From the NCBI RefSeq assembly GCF_026342835.1, contig NZ_JAPEMI010000001.1, forward strand, positions 1,804,501-1,868,500: 64,000 bases of DNA, read 5' to 3'. The number at the start of each line of letters is the position of its first letter. Positions within the stretch are counted from its first letter, which is position 1. Below the pieces are notes generated by a model. It ran no database searches. It saw only the letters and a program-made list of their open reading frames with translations, and had not been told where the DNA came from. This DNA is from Streptomyces sp. NBC_00154 (lineage in GTDB: Bacteria > Actinomycetota > Actinomycetes > Streptomycetales > Streptomycetaceae). Below, one piece after another: positions 6,995 through 16,211 of this stretch. A program made the translations under genes and the position numbers.

Positions 6995-8389
6995 TCAGCG
7001 GAGTGCGGCCGACAGCTCGCCCCACAGGTGGGCGGTGGTCTCCACGCCCTTGAGCAGGAGATCGAGTTCGACCTTCTCGTTGGGGGCGTGCCAGCCGTCG
7101 GACGGTACGGAGATGCCCAGGAAGAGGACGGGTGCGCCGAGCACGTCCTGCAGGTCGGCGGCGGGTCCCGAGCCTCCTTCGCGGGTGAAGAGGATCTTCT
7201 GGCCGAAGGCCCGTCCCATGGCTCGGGCCACGGCCTGCAGGGCGGGGTGGTCCAGCGGGGTCAGGCAGGGACGGGTGGCGGGGGCGAAGGTGATCCGGTG
7301 GCGGATGCCGGCCGGGAACTGCGCCTCGGCCCAGACGCGGACGGCCTGCTGGACGTGGTCGGGGTCCTGGCCGGCGACCAGCCGGAAGCTGATCTTCACC
7401 AGGGCGGAGGACGGAATGATGGTCTTGCTTCCGGCGCCCTGGTAGCCGCCGCCGATGCCATTGACCTCGGCGGTGGGGCGGGCCCAGATGCGTTCCAGCG
7501 TGGAGTAGCCGGCCTCGCCCGTCGTGGCCTGCGACTTGGCGGTGCGCAGCCAGGTGTCCTCGTCGAAGGGGAGCTCGGCGAAGAGGGCGCGCTCGGTGTC
7601 GGTGAGTTCCCTCACGCCGTCGTAGAAGCCGGGGATCGCGACCCGTCCGTCCGCGTCGTGCAGCGCGGCGACGAGGCGGGCCACGGCGGTCGCCGGATTG
7701 GGGACGGCGCCGCCGAACGATCCGGAGTGGATGTCCTGCTCGGGGCCGTACAGCTCGATCTCGCACTCGGCGAGGCCGCGCATGCCCGTGCAGACCGTCG
7801 GGGTCGTCTCGTCCCACATGCCGGTGTCGGAGACGATCACGGCGTCCGCCGCCAGACGCGCCGCCTGCTGCTCGACCAGGTTGCGGAAGTGCGGGGAGCC
7901 GGACTCCTCCTCGCCCTCGACGAGGAGCTTGAGGTGTACGGCGGGGGTGGTGCGGCCGGTGGTGACGAGGTGGGCCCGGACGCCGAGGGTGTGGAAGAAC
8001 ACCTGGCCCTTGTCGTCGGCCGCGCCGCGCCCGTACATCCGGCCGTCCCGGATCACCGGTTCGAACGGATCGGTGTCCCAGCCGTCCTCCCGGGCTGCGG
8101 GCTGCACGTCGTGGTGCCCGTAGACGAGGACGGTCGGAGCGTCCGGGTCGTCGGACGGCCACTCGGCGAAGACCGCGGGCGCGCCTGCGGTCTCCCAGAT
8201 CTCCGTGACCGGGAAGCCGGTCTCCTTGAGCTTGGCGGACAGCCACTCGGCGCTGCGTCGTACGTCTCCGTCGTGCTCCGGCTGGGCGGAGACGGAGGGG
8301 ATCCGCAGCCACTCGGCGAGGTCGTCGAGGAAGGCTGTGCGGTGCTGCTCGGTGTACGTACGGACGGCGCTGTCCGGGGTGTCGCTCAT
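6995..8389 (-). CDS. M20/M28-family zinc dipeptidase
   Basis: A 464-residue metallopeptidase of the M20 dipeptidase type. Metal-binding motifs are VYGHHDVQP (first His/Asp, near residue 88), GRGAADDKGQ (bridging Asp) and EGEEESGS (catalytic Glu pair, near residue 155), with the lid domain in the middle third and a final metal-site His in the last fifth. It likely cleaves dipeptides in the cytosol and has no signal peptide. The start ATG 8387-8389 lies ten bases after the adnB stop, so the two are probably translationally linked. The reason for its pairing with repair genes is unclear, and substrate cannot be read from sequence. Confidence 0.85.
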   Translation of the reverse strand: MSDTPDSAVRTYTEQHRTAFLDDLAEWLRIPSVSAQPEHDGDVRRSAEWLSAKLKETGFPVTEIWETAGAPAVFAEWPSDDPDAPTVLVYGHHDVQPAAREDGWDTDPFEPVIRDGRMYGRGAADDKGQVFFHTLGVRAHLVTTGRTTPAVHLKLLVEGEEESGSPHFRNLVEQQAARLAADAVIVSDTGMWDETTPTVCTGMRGLAECEIELYGPEQDIHSGSFGGAVPNPATAVARLVAALHDADGRVAIPGFYDGVRELTDTERALFAELPFDEDTWLRTAKSQATTGEAGYSTLERIWARPTAEVNGIGGGYQGAGSKTIIPSSALVKISFRLVAGQDPDHVQQAVRVWAEAQFPAGIRHRITFAPATRPCLTPLDHPALQAVARAMGRAFGQKILFTREGGSGPAADLQDVLGAPVLFLGISVPSDGWHAPNEKVELDLLLKGVETTAHLWGELSAALR

Positions 8390-8399
8390 GGTCTTGAGC

Positions 8400-11300
8400 C
8401 TATCGGCCCATCGGAGGTGGCTCGTCCAGGAGGAGCTGCTCCAGCTCGGCACGGCCCGGCAGGTGGTCGGGACGGACGGCTTCCCCGCTGCGGACGAACA
8501 GGAAGGTGGTGGTGACGGAGTCGAGTGGTATGTCGTGCAGTTCGGCCCAGGCGAGGCGGTAGACGGCGAGCTGGAGCGGGTCCGCGGCAGGGGTGCCCGA
8601 GGTGCCTTCGCGGCTGCTGGGCACATTGCGGGTCGTCTTCCAGTCGACGATCTCGTACGTGTAACCGTCGGGGCCCTCGTTGCGGTACACGGCGTCGATC
8701 CGGCCGCGGATCACCCGGCCCGCGAGGGTGATCCGGAACGGTGTCTCGACGCGGTACGGGGTGCGTTGGGCGTAGGGGGTGCGCTCGAAGGCCTCCTTGA
8801 GCGCAGCGAGGTCGCGCTCGTCCGCGATGTCGGCGTCGCTCTCGTCGCCGCCGGGCAGCTCGTCGGGGCCGAGCATGGGCAGCGGCAGCTCCTCGAAGCG
8901 GGCCTCCACCCAGGCGTGGAACCGGGTGCCGCGGCGGGCTGCCGGAGCGGGCGGGCGGGGCATGGGGCGGGCCAGTTCCTGGGCGAAGCCGTCGGGGTCG
9001 TCGGCGAGACGCAGCAGCTGCGTGGCGGAGAGCGAGGCGGGCACGAGGACCTCGCGCACAGTGGCGCGGGCGCGGCGCAGCTCACCGGCGAGCGCGTCGA
9101 GGTCCCGGTCCCAGGAGGCGAGGGTGCGGGACTCCTCCGGGGTGAGCCGTGAGGGGGTGCGGGCCGCGGGGACGTACGGGTTGGGGGCATGTGGTGCAGG
9201 CCCCGGGGCCGCGGGGGGTTCGGTCGACCAGGCGTCCCAGTCCGCGGCCTCGTCGTCCGGGTACGGGCCCTCGTCGGCGTACGGGTCCTCGTCCGGGAAG
9301 GGGAACGGGAACGCGTCGTCGTCCAGTGCGGCGGGATACGCCCCCGGCACCAAGTCGCTCCCCGCCGTCGCCGACTTCTCCAGATGAGCCAGCACCGTGT
9401 CCGCGGCCGCCCGGCGGCGGGCGAGTGCCGTGTCGTCCAGGGGCAGCGGCCAGGCGTGGTCGGCGGCCGCAGTGGCCGCCAGTGCCGGGTTCTCCTCGTC
9501 CTCGGCCGGCTCGTCCTCCCAGGCCTCGATCTCGCCGTGTCCGGCCGCACAGTGCTCGTACAGCGCCTGCAGAAAGTCGGACGGTCCGCGCGGCTTCTTC
9601 TGGGACGGGCCCCACCAGTGGCCGGAGCCGAGCAGCAGGGTGCGGGGCCGGGTGAAGGTGACGTATCCGAGGCGCAGCTCCTCGGTGTGCTGATGCTCCT
9701 TCATCTCCGCTTTGAAGCCCTTGAGCCCCTGGGCGTCCCAGGTGTGGACGACGGGGAGCGTGGCCGCGTCGCCGCGCAGGGCGTGCGGGAGGACCTTGGA
9801 CTGGGAGGTCCAGGCGTCGCGGGACTGGCCGCTGGGGAACTGGCCGGCGACCAGGCCGGGCACGGCGACGACGTCCCACTCCAGACCCTTGGACTTGTGG
9901 GCGGTCAGGACCTTGACGGTGTTCTCACCGCCGGGCAGCGCGTTGTCCAGGCCCTTCTCGTACTGGACGGCGGTGCGCAGGAAGCCGAGGAACGCCAGGA
10001 GCGTGGCCTCGCTGTCGACGGAGGCGAAGCGGGCCGCCACGTCCAGGAAGTTGGCGAGGGTCTCCCGGCGGCGGGCGGCCAGGGCCTGCGGCGACGCGGA
10101 GAGTTCGACTTCGAGGCCGGTGGTGGCGAGGACGCGGTGCAGGACGTCCATGAGGGGGTCGGCCAGCGAGCGGCGCAGGTCGCGCAGTTCGGTGGCGAGG
10201 CGGGCGAAGCGGATGCGGGCATCGGTGGAGAACGGCAGCCCGTCGTCCTCCGTACCGCTCGATTCGAGGAACGTGTCGAGGGCGTCGGCGAGCGAGATGA
10301 CCTCGGCCGGGTCGATGCCTTCGACGGCTTCGGCGAGCCGGCGGTCCGGGTCGAAGTCCTCGTCGTCGGCGTGGACGGCGTGGTGGACGAGGAGGCGGGC
10401 GCGGCGGCCGAGGAGCGCCAGGTCGCGCGGGCCGATCCGCCAGCGGGGGCCGGTGAGCAGCCGGACCAGGGAGGCGTTCGCACCGGGGTCCTGGAGGACT
10501 TCACACACCGCGACGAGGTCGGCGACCTCGGGCAGGTGCAGCAGCCCGGAGAGGCCGACGACCTCGACCGGGATGTCACGGGCGACGAGCGCGGCCTGGA
10601 TCTCCGGGAAGTCCCCGGCGGTGCGGCACAGGACGGCGATCTCACCGGGTGCCTTCCCGGTCCGGACGAGATGGGCGATCGAGTCGGCGAGCCAGTCGAT
10701 CTCTTCGGTGTGGGTACGCAGGAGGACGCAGCGGACGATGCCGTCGCGCTCGGCGCCAGGGGCAGGGCGCAGTGCCTCGACGCCCTCGTGCATGGCGCGC
10801 AGCGGCTCGGCGAGCCCGTTGGCCAGGTGCAGCAGGCGACCGCCGCTGCGGCGGTTCTCGCTGAGGGAGTACCGGGTGGCGGGGGTGCCGTCGGCGTGCG
10901 GGAAGTGGCGCGGGAAGTCGTCGAGATTGGCGACGGAGGCGCCGCGCCAGCCGTAGATCGCCTGGCAGGGGTCGCCGACGGCGGTGACGGCGTGCCCGGA
11001 CGCGGTGCCGTCGGGGCCGCTGCCGAAGAGGGCGGAGAGCAGCAGCCGCTGGGCGACCGAGGTGTCCTGGTACTCGTCGAGCAGGACGACCCGGTACTCG
11101 TCGCGCAGGATCGCGCCGACCTCGGGGCGGGTGAGGGCGAGCTCGGCGGAGAGCGCGATCTGGTCGCCGAAGTCGAGGAGGTCGCGGCTGCGCTTGGCGT
11201 CCCGGTAGCGCCGGGTCAGCGAGAGGAGCTCGCGGCGGGCTTCGGCGGTCTCTGGGATCTTGCGCAGCTCGGCGTTGGTGAGCCGGGCCGATGCGAGCGT

Positions 11301-11888
11301 ACGGAGGAGCTCGGTGTCGTACTCCGCGAGCTGTTCGGGGCGGACGAGATGCTCGGCGAGTTCGGCGTCGAGTGCCAGCAGATCGCTGACCAGGGTGGGG
11401 AACGACCTGGTCAGGGCCGGGTAGGGGCCGGGGGCCTCGCGCAGCACGCGGGCGGCCAGCTGGTAGCGGGTGGCGTCGGCGAGGAGGCGGGTGGTGGGTT
11501 CGAGTCCTATCCGCAGTCCGTGCTCGGTGAGGAGCCGTCCGGCGAAGGCGTGGTACGTGGAGATGCTGGGCTCGCCCGGGGGGTTGTCCGGGTCGATGAC
11601 GTCCGGATCGGTGACCCCGGCGGCGACGAGGGCCTTGCGGACGCGCTCGGAGAGCTCGCCCGCCGCCTTGTTCGTGAACGTGAGCCCGAGGACCTGCTCG
11701 GGGGCGACCTCTCCGGTCCCGACCAGCCACACCACGCGCGCCGCCATCACCGTGGTCTTCCCGGACCCGGCTCCGGCCACGATCACCTGCGGGGCGGGCG
11801 GCGCGGTGATGCAGGCCGTCTGCTCCGGGGTGAAGGGGATCCCGAGGAGCTCCTTGAGCTGCTCGGGATCGGTGATACGTGAGGACAC
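8400..11888 (-). CDS. adnB: AdnB-like helicase-nuclease subunit (UvrD/RecB type)
   Basis: A 1162-residue protein with an SF1A helicase motor followed by a RecB-like nuclease. Walker A AGAGSGKT is at residues 38-45, then LTFTNKAAGEL, VVLLDEYQDTS, GDPCQAIYGWRG, LTAHKSKGLEWD and LGYVTFTRPR. After a Pro/Asp-rich linker near residues 830-930, the nuclease motifs appear: RGTRFHAWVE, RGRIDAVY and EIVDWKTTR, with QLAVYRLAW. AdnAB resects double-strand breaks in actinobacteria in place of RecBCD. The intact helicase motifs fit AdnB, the main motor. The start is GTG 11886-11888 (VSSRITDPEQLKEL), and no strong binding site precedes it. The gene is separated from adnA by a remnant on the other strand. 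Confidence 0.88.
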   Translation of the reverse strand: MSSRITDPEQLKELLGIPFTPEQTACITAPPAPQVIVAGAGSGKTTVMAARVVWLVGTGEVAPEQVLGLTFTNKAAGELSERVRKALVAAGVTDPDVIDPDNPPGEPSISTYHAFAGRLLTEHGLRIGLEPTTRLLADATRYQLAARVLREAPGPYPALTRSFPTLVSDLLALDAELAEHLVRPEQLAEYDTELLRTLASARLTNAELRKIPETAEARRELLSLTRRYRDAKRSRDLLDFGDQIALSAELALTRPEVGAILRDEYRVVLLDEYQDTSVAQRLLLSALFGSGPDGTASGHAVTAVGDPCQAIYGWRGASVANLDDFPRHFPHADGTPATRYSLSENRRSGGRLLHLANGLAEPLRAMHEGVEALRPAPGAERDGIVRCVLLRTHTEEIDWLADSIAHLVRTGKAPGEIAVLCRTAGDFPEIQAALVARDIPVEVVGLSGLLHLPEVADLVAVCEVLQDPGANASLVRLLTGPRWRIGPRDLALLGRRARLLVHHAVHADDEDFDPDRRLAEAVEGIDPAEVISLADALDTFLESSGTEDDGLPFSTDARIRFARLATELRDLRRSLADPLMDVLHRVLATTGLEVELSASPQALAARRRETLANFLDVAARFASVDSEATLLAFLGFLRTAVQYEKGLDNALPGGENTVKVLTAHKSKGLEWDVVAVPGLVAGQFPSGQSRDAWTSQSKVLPHALRGDAATLPVVHTWDAQGLKGFKAEMKEHQHTEELRLGYVTFTRPRTLLLGSGHWWGPSQKKPRGPSDFLQALYEHCAAGHGEIEAWEDEPAEDEENPALAATAAADHAWPLPLDDTALARRRAAADTVLAHLEKSATAGSDLVPGAYPAALDDDAFPFPFPDEDPYADEGPYPDDEAADWDAWSTEPPAAPGPAPHAPNPYVPAARTPSRLTPEESRTLASWDRDLDALAGELRRARATVREVLVPASLSATQLLRLADDPDGFAQELARPMPRPPAPAARRGTRFHAWVEARFEELPLPMLGPDELPGGDESDADIADERDLAALKEAFERTPYAQRTPYRVETPFRITLAGRVIRGRIDAVYRNEGPDGYTYEIVDWKTTRNVPSSREGTSGTPAADPLQLAVYRLAWAELHDIPLDSVTTTFLFVRSGEAVRPDHLPGRAELEQLLLDEPPPMGR

Positions 11889-12050
11889 TCCACAGAGGCT
11901 AACCGGGCGGACCGACAGTGTGCGGGGCGATGAGCCGGACCGGGCGGTGGCCGGGAAGTGCCTCGTCCGGGATTGCTGACCGGTCCAGGTTGAAGGCCGA
12001 CCGGTCCCGATCGCATGTGATCGCATCAACGACCTTACGAGGAGGGTCAT

Positions 12051-12504
12051 ATGGGCCCCGACGCACCTGCCCCCGGCTTCGGGCCGAACGCCGGAACGGA
12101 CTCCGCCGGGCTCATGAGGCGCATCGATACGACGAAGGCGCATCCGGCCCGGGTGTACGACGTGTTCCTCGGTGGCACGGACAACTTTCCCGCCGACCGG
12201 GAGGCCGCGGCCATGGCGCTGGCGGCCAATCCACGGGGGCACCTCGACGTCCGGCACAACAGGGACTTCGTACGGCGGGCCGTGACCGAGCTCACCACGG
12301 GCGCGGGTATCCGGCAGTTCCTGGACGTGGGGGCGGGGCTGCCGACCCGGCAATGCGGCCGACGCGGCCGAGGCGCCGGAACCGGCGCCTTCCGCGGAGC
12401 ACCTGGCGGGTCTCGACGCCATCGAACGGACCCGGTACGTGAACATCGGCGAGGCGACCGATGACGACATCAATGTCTACGTGACCGTAGCCCGCAAGGG
12501 CTGA
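12051..12504 (+). pseudogene. truncated and frameshifted DUF574 SAM-dependent methyltransferase remnant
   Basis: From ATG 12051, behind a good ribosome binding site (GAGGAGGG), about 100 codons encode the N-terminus of the actinobacterial S-adenosyl methyltransferase family DUF574. The motifs IDTTKAHPARVYDVFLGGTD and IRQFLDVGAGLPT are diagnostic. Full members have about 270 residues. Here the family match ends right after GLPT, and the frame runs on into Arg-rich sequence to a TGA at 12462-12464. In the +1 frame the same DNA reads a clean protein tail (ERTRYVNIGEATDDDINVYV...) ending at TGA 12502-12504, so an internal deletion seems to have joined the 5' end of one gene to a different 3' end. 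The origin of the tail is unknown to me. It lies antisense between adnA and adnB. Confidence 0.7.
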
Positions 12505-12525
12505 CCGTCCACAGCCGATACCCCG

Positions 12526-15500
12526 TCACTCCAGGATGTGGCGGCCCTCCGGCTGCGCGCTGCAGGACCCCCGGAACGTGCAGTGGGTGCAGTGCTGGCC
12601 GGTCGTGGGGGTGAAGCGTTCGTCCAGGACACGGCCCGCGGCCGTGGCCAGCAGGTCGGAGACCCACTCGGTGGTGGGCGGCTCCTGGGCCTGCACCTTG
12701 GGCAGGGCGTCGCCGCCCTCCTTCTTGGGGGCGGGCTGCCTCAGCTGGACGAGTTCGGCGCCGCCGGGGGCAGGACGGTGGCCGTCGAAGATCTCGTCGA
12801 CCGCTCCTTCCCGGACGGCCAGCTGATACACGGCGAGCTGGGGGTGACGGGCGACCTCGTCCTTCGTCGGAGCCTGCTTTCCGGTCTTGAAGTCGACGAC
12901 GTACGCCCGGCCGTCGGCGTCCCGTTCGACGCGGTCCATGGAGCCGCGGATCCGTACCTCGTACTCCCCCGCTTCGAGCGTCACGTCGAAGTCGTGCTCG
13001 CTCGCGGCGGGGGTGCGGCCGGTGCGGTCCATGACATGCCAGCGCAGGAAGCGCTCGAGGGCGACCCGTGCCTGCTCCTTCTCCTGTTGCGACTTCCAGG
13101 GGGCGTCGAAGACCAGCCCGTCCCAGACCGAGTCGAGGCGTTCCATCAGGACCGCCAGATCGGCGGGGGTGCGGCCGGAGGCGACCTCGTCGGCGAGTAC
13201 GTGCACGACGTTGCCGAAGCCCTGCGCGGCCGTCGCCGGGGCGTCCGCCTTCACCTCGCGGCCGAGGAACCACTGCAGTGCGCAGGTGTTGGCGAGCTGG
13301 TCGAGTGCGCTGCCGGAGAGCGCCACGGGGTGGTCCCGGTCGCGGAGCGGGACGGCCGAGCGGGTCGGCTCGTACAGGCCCCACCAGCGGTACGGATGGG
13401 CCGACGGTACGAGCGGCTGGCCCTCGTCGTCCGTGAGTGCGGCCAGCCGGGCCAGCCGGTGGGCCGCCTCGTCGCGCAGGGCGTCGGAGGCATCCGGGTC
13501 GACGGTGGTGGCGCGCAGCTCGGCGACGAGCGCGGCGACGGCGAGGGGCCGGCGGGGGCGGCCCGTGACTTCGCGCGGTTCGACGCCGAGCTCGGTGAGG
13601 AAGCGGGACGGCTGGTCGCCGTCGTCGGCGGGGGCCTTCACCGCGGTGACGATCAGGCGTTCACGGGCGCGGGTCGCTGCGACGTAGAAGAGGCGGCGTT
13701 CCTCGGCGAGCAGGGCGCCCGGGGTGAGCGGTTCGGCGAGTCCGTCGCGGCCGATCCGGTCCGCTTCGAGGAGTGAACCGCGGCGGCGCAGGTCAGGCCA
13801 GAGGCCCTCCTGCACCCCTGCGACGACCACCAGCCGCCACTCCAGCCCCTTCGACCGGTGCGCGGTCATCAGGCGTACGGCGTCGGGGCGTACGACGCGC
13901 TTGGAGAGGGTGTCGGCGGCGATGTCCTGGGCGTCGACCTCTTCGAGGAAGTTGAGCGCGCCGCGGCCGCCGGTGCGTTCCTCGGCACGGGCCGCGGTGT
14001 CGAAGAGCGCGCAGACGGCGTCGAGGTCGCGGTCGGCGTTGCGGCCGCCGGCGCCGCCGCGCAGCGCGGCCCTCTCGAGCCGTCCCGGCCAAGGGGTTCC
14101 GGCCCACAGCTCCCACAGGGCCTCTTCGGCTGTACCGCCGCCTTCGAGGAGCTCACGGGCCTTGCGCAGGAGCGCGCCGAGACGCTGGGCACCGCGGGCG
14201 TACGCGGGGTCGTGCGCGACGAGACGCTCGGGCTCGGCGAGTGCGCGGGCCAGCAGTTCCCCAGAGGGCGCCGGTACGCGATTCCCGGCGGCCCGCTCCT
14301 CGTCGCGCAGCGCCCGCCCGAGCCGGCGCAGATCGGCGGCGTCCATCGAGCCGAGAGGGGAGGCGAGGAGGGTGAGAGCGGTCTCGGTGTCGAGCCAGGG
14401 AGCAGGAGACTCGTCGGAGGAGGGAACCGGGGCGGGGTCCGGGGCCGGATCCTCGGCGGCGTCCGCTCCCGGTGTCCTCTTCGTGGTCGTCGTGCGGTGC
14501 AGCGCCGCCGTGGCGACCGTGCGCAGTGCCATGAGGAGCGGGGCCACCGCCGGTTCGTGGCGCAGCGGGAGGTCGTCGCCGTCGACCTCCAGAGGCACGC
14601 CCGCCGAGGTGAGCGCGCGGCGCACCACGGGGATCGTGCGGCCGCCGGCGCGTACCAGCACCGCCATCTCGTTCCACGGCACGCCGTCCTCCAGATGGGC
14701 GCGGCGCAGCAGGTCGGCGATGTTGTCGAGCTCGGTGGACGCGGTCGGGTACGTGTACGTCTCCGCCCGGCCGCCCTCGCGGACCGCCGCGAGCTCGCGG
14801 TGGGCGCGCACCTTCGCCGACGGCAGGCGGGTCAGCGGCATCCGGCGGGTGAGCAGCCGGGTGGCGGCCAGCAGCTGTTCGCCCGAGCGGCGCGAGGTGG
14901 TGAGGACGCCGACCGGGGCCGGGTCGCCGTCCGCTCGCCGGAACGTCTCCGGGAAGTCGAGGATGCCGTTCACATCGGCGCCCCGGAAGGCGTAGATCGA
15001 CTGGTCCGGGTCGCCGAACGCGATCAGGTCCCGGCCGCCGCCGGCTCCCGGCGCACTCCCCCGGTTGCCGGCCAGCGCGTGGAGCAGCCGCACCTGCGCC
15101 GGGTCGGTGTCCTGGTACTCGTCGACGAAGACCGCGTCGTACTCGCCGGCCAGCAGCGCCGACACCTCGGGGCGCTCGGCGAGGAGCACCGCCCGGTGGA
15201 CCAGCTCCGCGTAGTCCAGTACCCCCTGCGCGTCCAGCACGTCCAGGTACTCGGCGAGGAATTCGGCGGCCGCACCCCAGTCCGGGCGGCCGGTGCGGCG
15301 CGCGAAGTCGGCGAGGGCGTTCGGGCCGAGGCCCAGCTCGCGGCTCCGGGCCAGCACCGCGCGTACCTCGTCGGCGAAGCCTCGCGTGGTCAGGCAGGCC
15401 CGCAGTTCGTCGGGCCAGCGGATGTGCGCGAGGCCCTCCTGCTCCAGTTCGAGCTGGCCGGCCAGCAGATCGCGGACGGTTACGTCCTGCTCCGGTCCGG

Positions 15501-15954
15501 AGAGCAGCCGCAGCGGTTCGGCGAAGAGGTCGGCGTCCTGGTGGGCGCGGACCAGTGCGTAGCAGAAGGAGTGGAACGTGGTGGCCTGCGGGCCGCGAGC
15601 TGCACCGAGCCGGGCGGCCATCCGGTCGCGCAGCTCCACCGCGGCCTTGCGGCTGAAGGTGAGCACGAGGATGCGGGCCGGGTCGCCGCCCCGGGCGACG
15701 CGGGCGGCGACCGCCTCGACGAGCGTCGTGGTCTTGCCGGTGCCCGGCCCGGCGAGGACCAGCAACGGACCGCCGGGGTGATCAACCACCGCCTGCTGCG
15801 CCGCGTCCAGGAGAGGGGGGTCCACGGAACCCGGCCGGGTACGCACCAGTCGGTACGCGCCCGTGGTCCTCCCCCTACGCCCCTGCGGGCGTGGAGGGAC
15901 CCCCTGCCGTGCCTGACGGTGCGGACTGTTCCGGGTGAAGGGGGAGGAGCTCAC
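12526..15954 (-). CDS. adnA: AdnA-like helicase-nuclease subunit with Fe-S nuclease domain
   Basis: An 1142-residue partner of AdnB. SF1A helicase motifs: Walker A GPGTGKT at residues 69-75, LTFSRKAAVEL, VFVDEYQDTD, FGDPDQSIYAFRG, LMTAHRSKGLEW and FYVAATRAR. The C-terminal third is a RecB-type nuclease (IRGSMDRVE, YVVDFKTGK, QLAVYQLAV). It has one Cys before it (LANTCALQWF, near residue 900) and three after it (HCTHCTFRGSC, near the end), the layout of an iron-sulfur nuclease as in AddB/AdnA. It cooperates with AdnB in break resection. The start taken is GTG 15952-15954. The first ~40 residues are low-complexity and include a DNA inverted repeat, so a downstream start is possible. Confidence 0.86.
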   Translation of the reverse strand: MSSSPFTRNSPHRQARQGVPPRPQGRRGRTTGAYRLVRTRPGSVDPPLLDAAQQAVVDHPGGPLLVLAGPGTGKTTTLVEAVAARVARGGDPARILVLTFSRKAAVELRDRMAARLGAARGPQATTFHSFCYALVRAHQDADLFAEPLRLLSGPEQDVTVRDLLAGQLELEQEGLAHIRWPDELRACLTTRGFADEVRAVLARSRELGLGPNALADFARRTGRPDWGAAAEFLAEYLDVLDAQGVLDYAELVHRAVLLAERPEVSALLAGEYDAVFVDEYQDTDPAQVRLLHALAGNRGSAPGAGGGRDLIAFGDPDQSIYAFRGADVNGILDFPETFRRADGDPAPVGVLTTSRRSGEQLLAATRLLTRRMPLTRLPSAKVRAHRELAAVREGGRAETYTYPTASTELDNIADLLRRAHLEDGVPWNEMAVLVRAGGRTIPVVRRALTSAGVPLEVDGDDLPLRHEPAVAPLLMALRTVATAALHRTTTTKRTPGADAAEDPAPDPAPVPSSDESPAPWLDTETALTLLASPLGSMDAADLRRLGRALRDEERAAGNRVPAPSGELLARALAEPERLVAHDPAYARGAQRLGALLRKARELLEGGGTAEEALWELWAGTPWPGRLERAALRGGAGGRNADRDLDAVCALFDTAARAEERTGGRGALNFLEEVDAQDIAADTLSKRVVRPDAVRLMTAHRSKGLEWRLVVVAGVQEGLWPDLRRRGSLLEADRIGRDGLAEPLTPGALLAEERRLFYVAATRARERLIVTAVKAPADDGDQPSRFLTELGVEPREVTGRPRRPLAVAALVAELRATTVDPDASDALRDEAAHRLARLAALTDDEGQPLVPSAHPYRWWGLYEPTRSAVPLRDRDHPVALSGSALDQLANTCALQWFLGREVKADAPATAAQGFGNVVHVLADEVASGRTPADLAVLMERLDSVWDGLVFDAPWKSQQEKEQARVALERFLRWHVMDRTGRTPAASEHDFDVTLEAGEYEVRIRGSMDRVERDADGRAYVVDFKTGKQAPTKDEVARHPQLAVYQLAVREGAVDEIFDGHRPAPGGAELVQLRQPAPKKEGGDALPKVQAQEPPTTEWVSDLLATAAGRVLDERFTPTTGQHCTHCTFRGSCSAQPEGRHILE
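15870..15899. repeat. inverted repeat inside the 5' end of adnA
   Basis: An 8-bp stem (15875-15882 with 15887-15894, one G-T pair) with a CTGC loop is extended by four more pairs after one mismatch. It resembles the short palindromes scattered between Streptomyces genes. Here it falls within the first ~30 codons of adnA as annotated, giving the residues PPRPQGRRGR. Confidence 0.45.
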
Positions 15955-16211
15955 GTGGATCGCCGGTCCTGGTGGGTGTGCTGGTGGTGAGGGGGCGGGG
16001 GTGCGCGCCGCGAACTGTCGACGCTACGCCAGCGAAGGGGTCGGATGCGGCGAGTCCGCTGCGGCGATCGTCACGTTCCATGTCGCACCGCAGGTCGCCC
16101 GGAAAGGTGCGCGGAGAGTCCCGGAGCAGGTCGGGCAGCAGGTCGCGCTGCACTTCTCGCATGTCCTGCGGTCCCGGCTGCTCCCGTCGTGGGACCGAAT
16201 GGCGGAAGCTG

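Noticed and set aside
9189..11882. Long open frame (897 codons) on the plus strand
   Set aside because: It is antisense to adnB, its product is Gly/Arg/Val-rich without any family motif, and it arises from GC-biased codons in the real gene.
13858..15990. Long open frame (710 codons) on the plus strand
   Set aside because: Antisense to adnA; low-complexity, no motifs. The AdnA frame shows all helicase and nuclease motifs.
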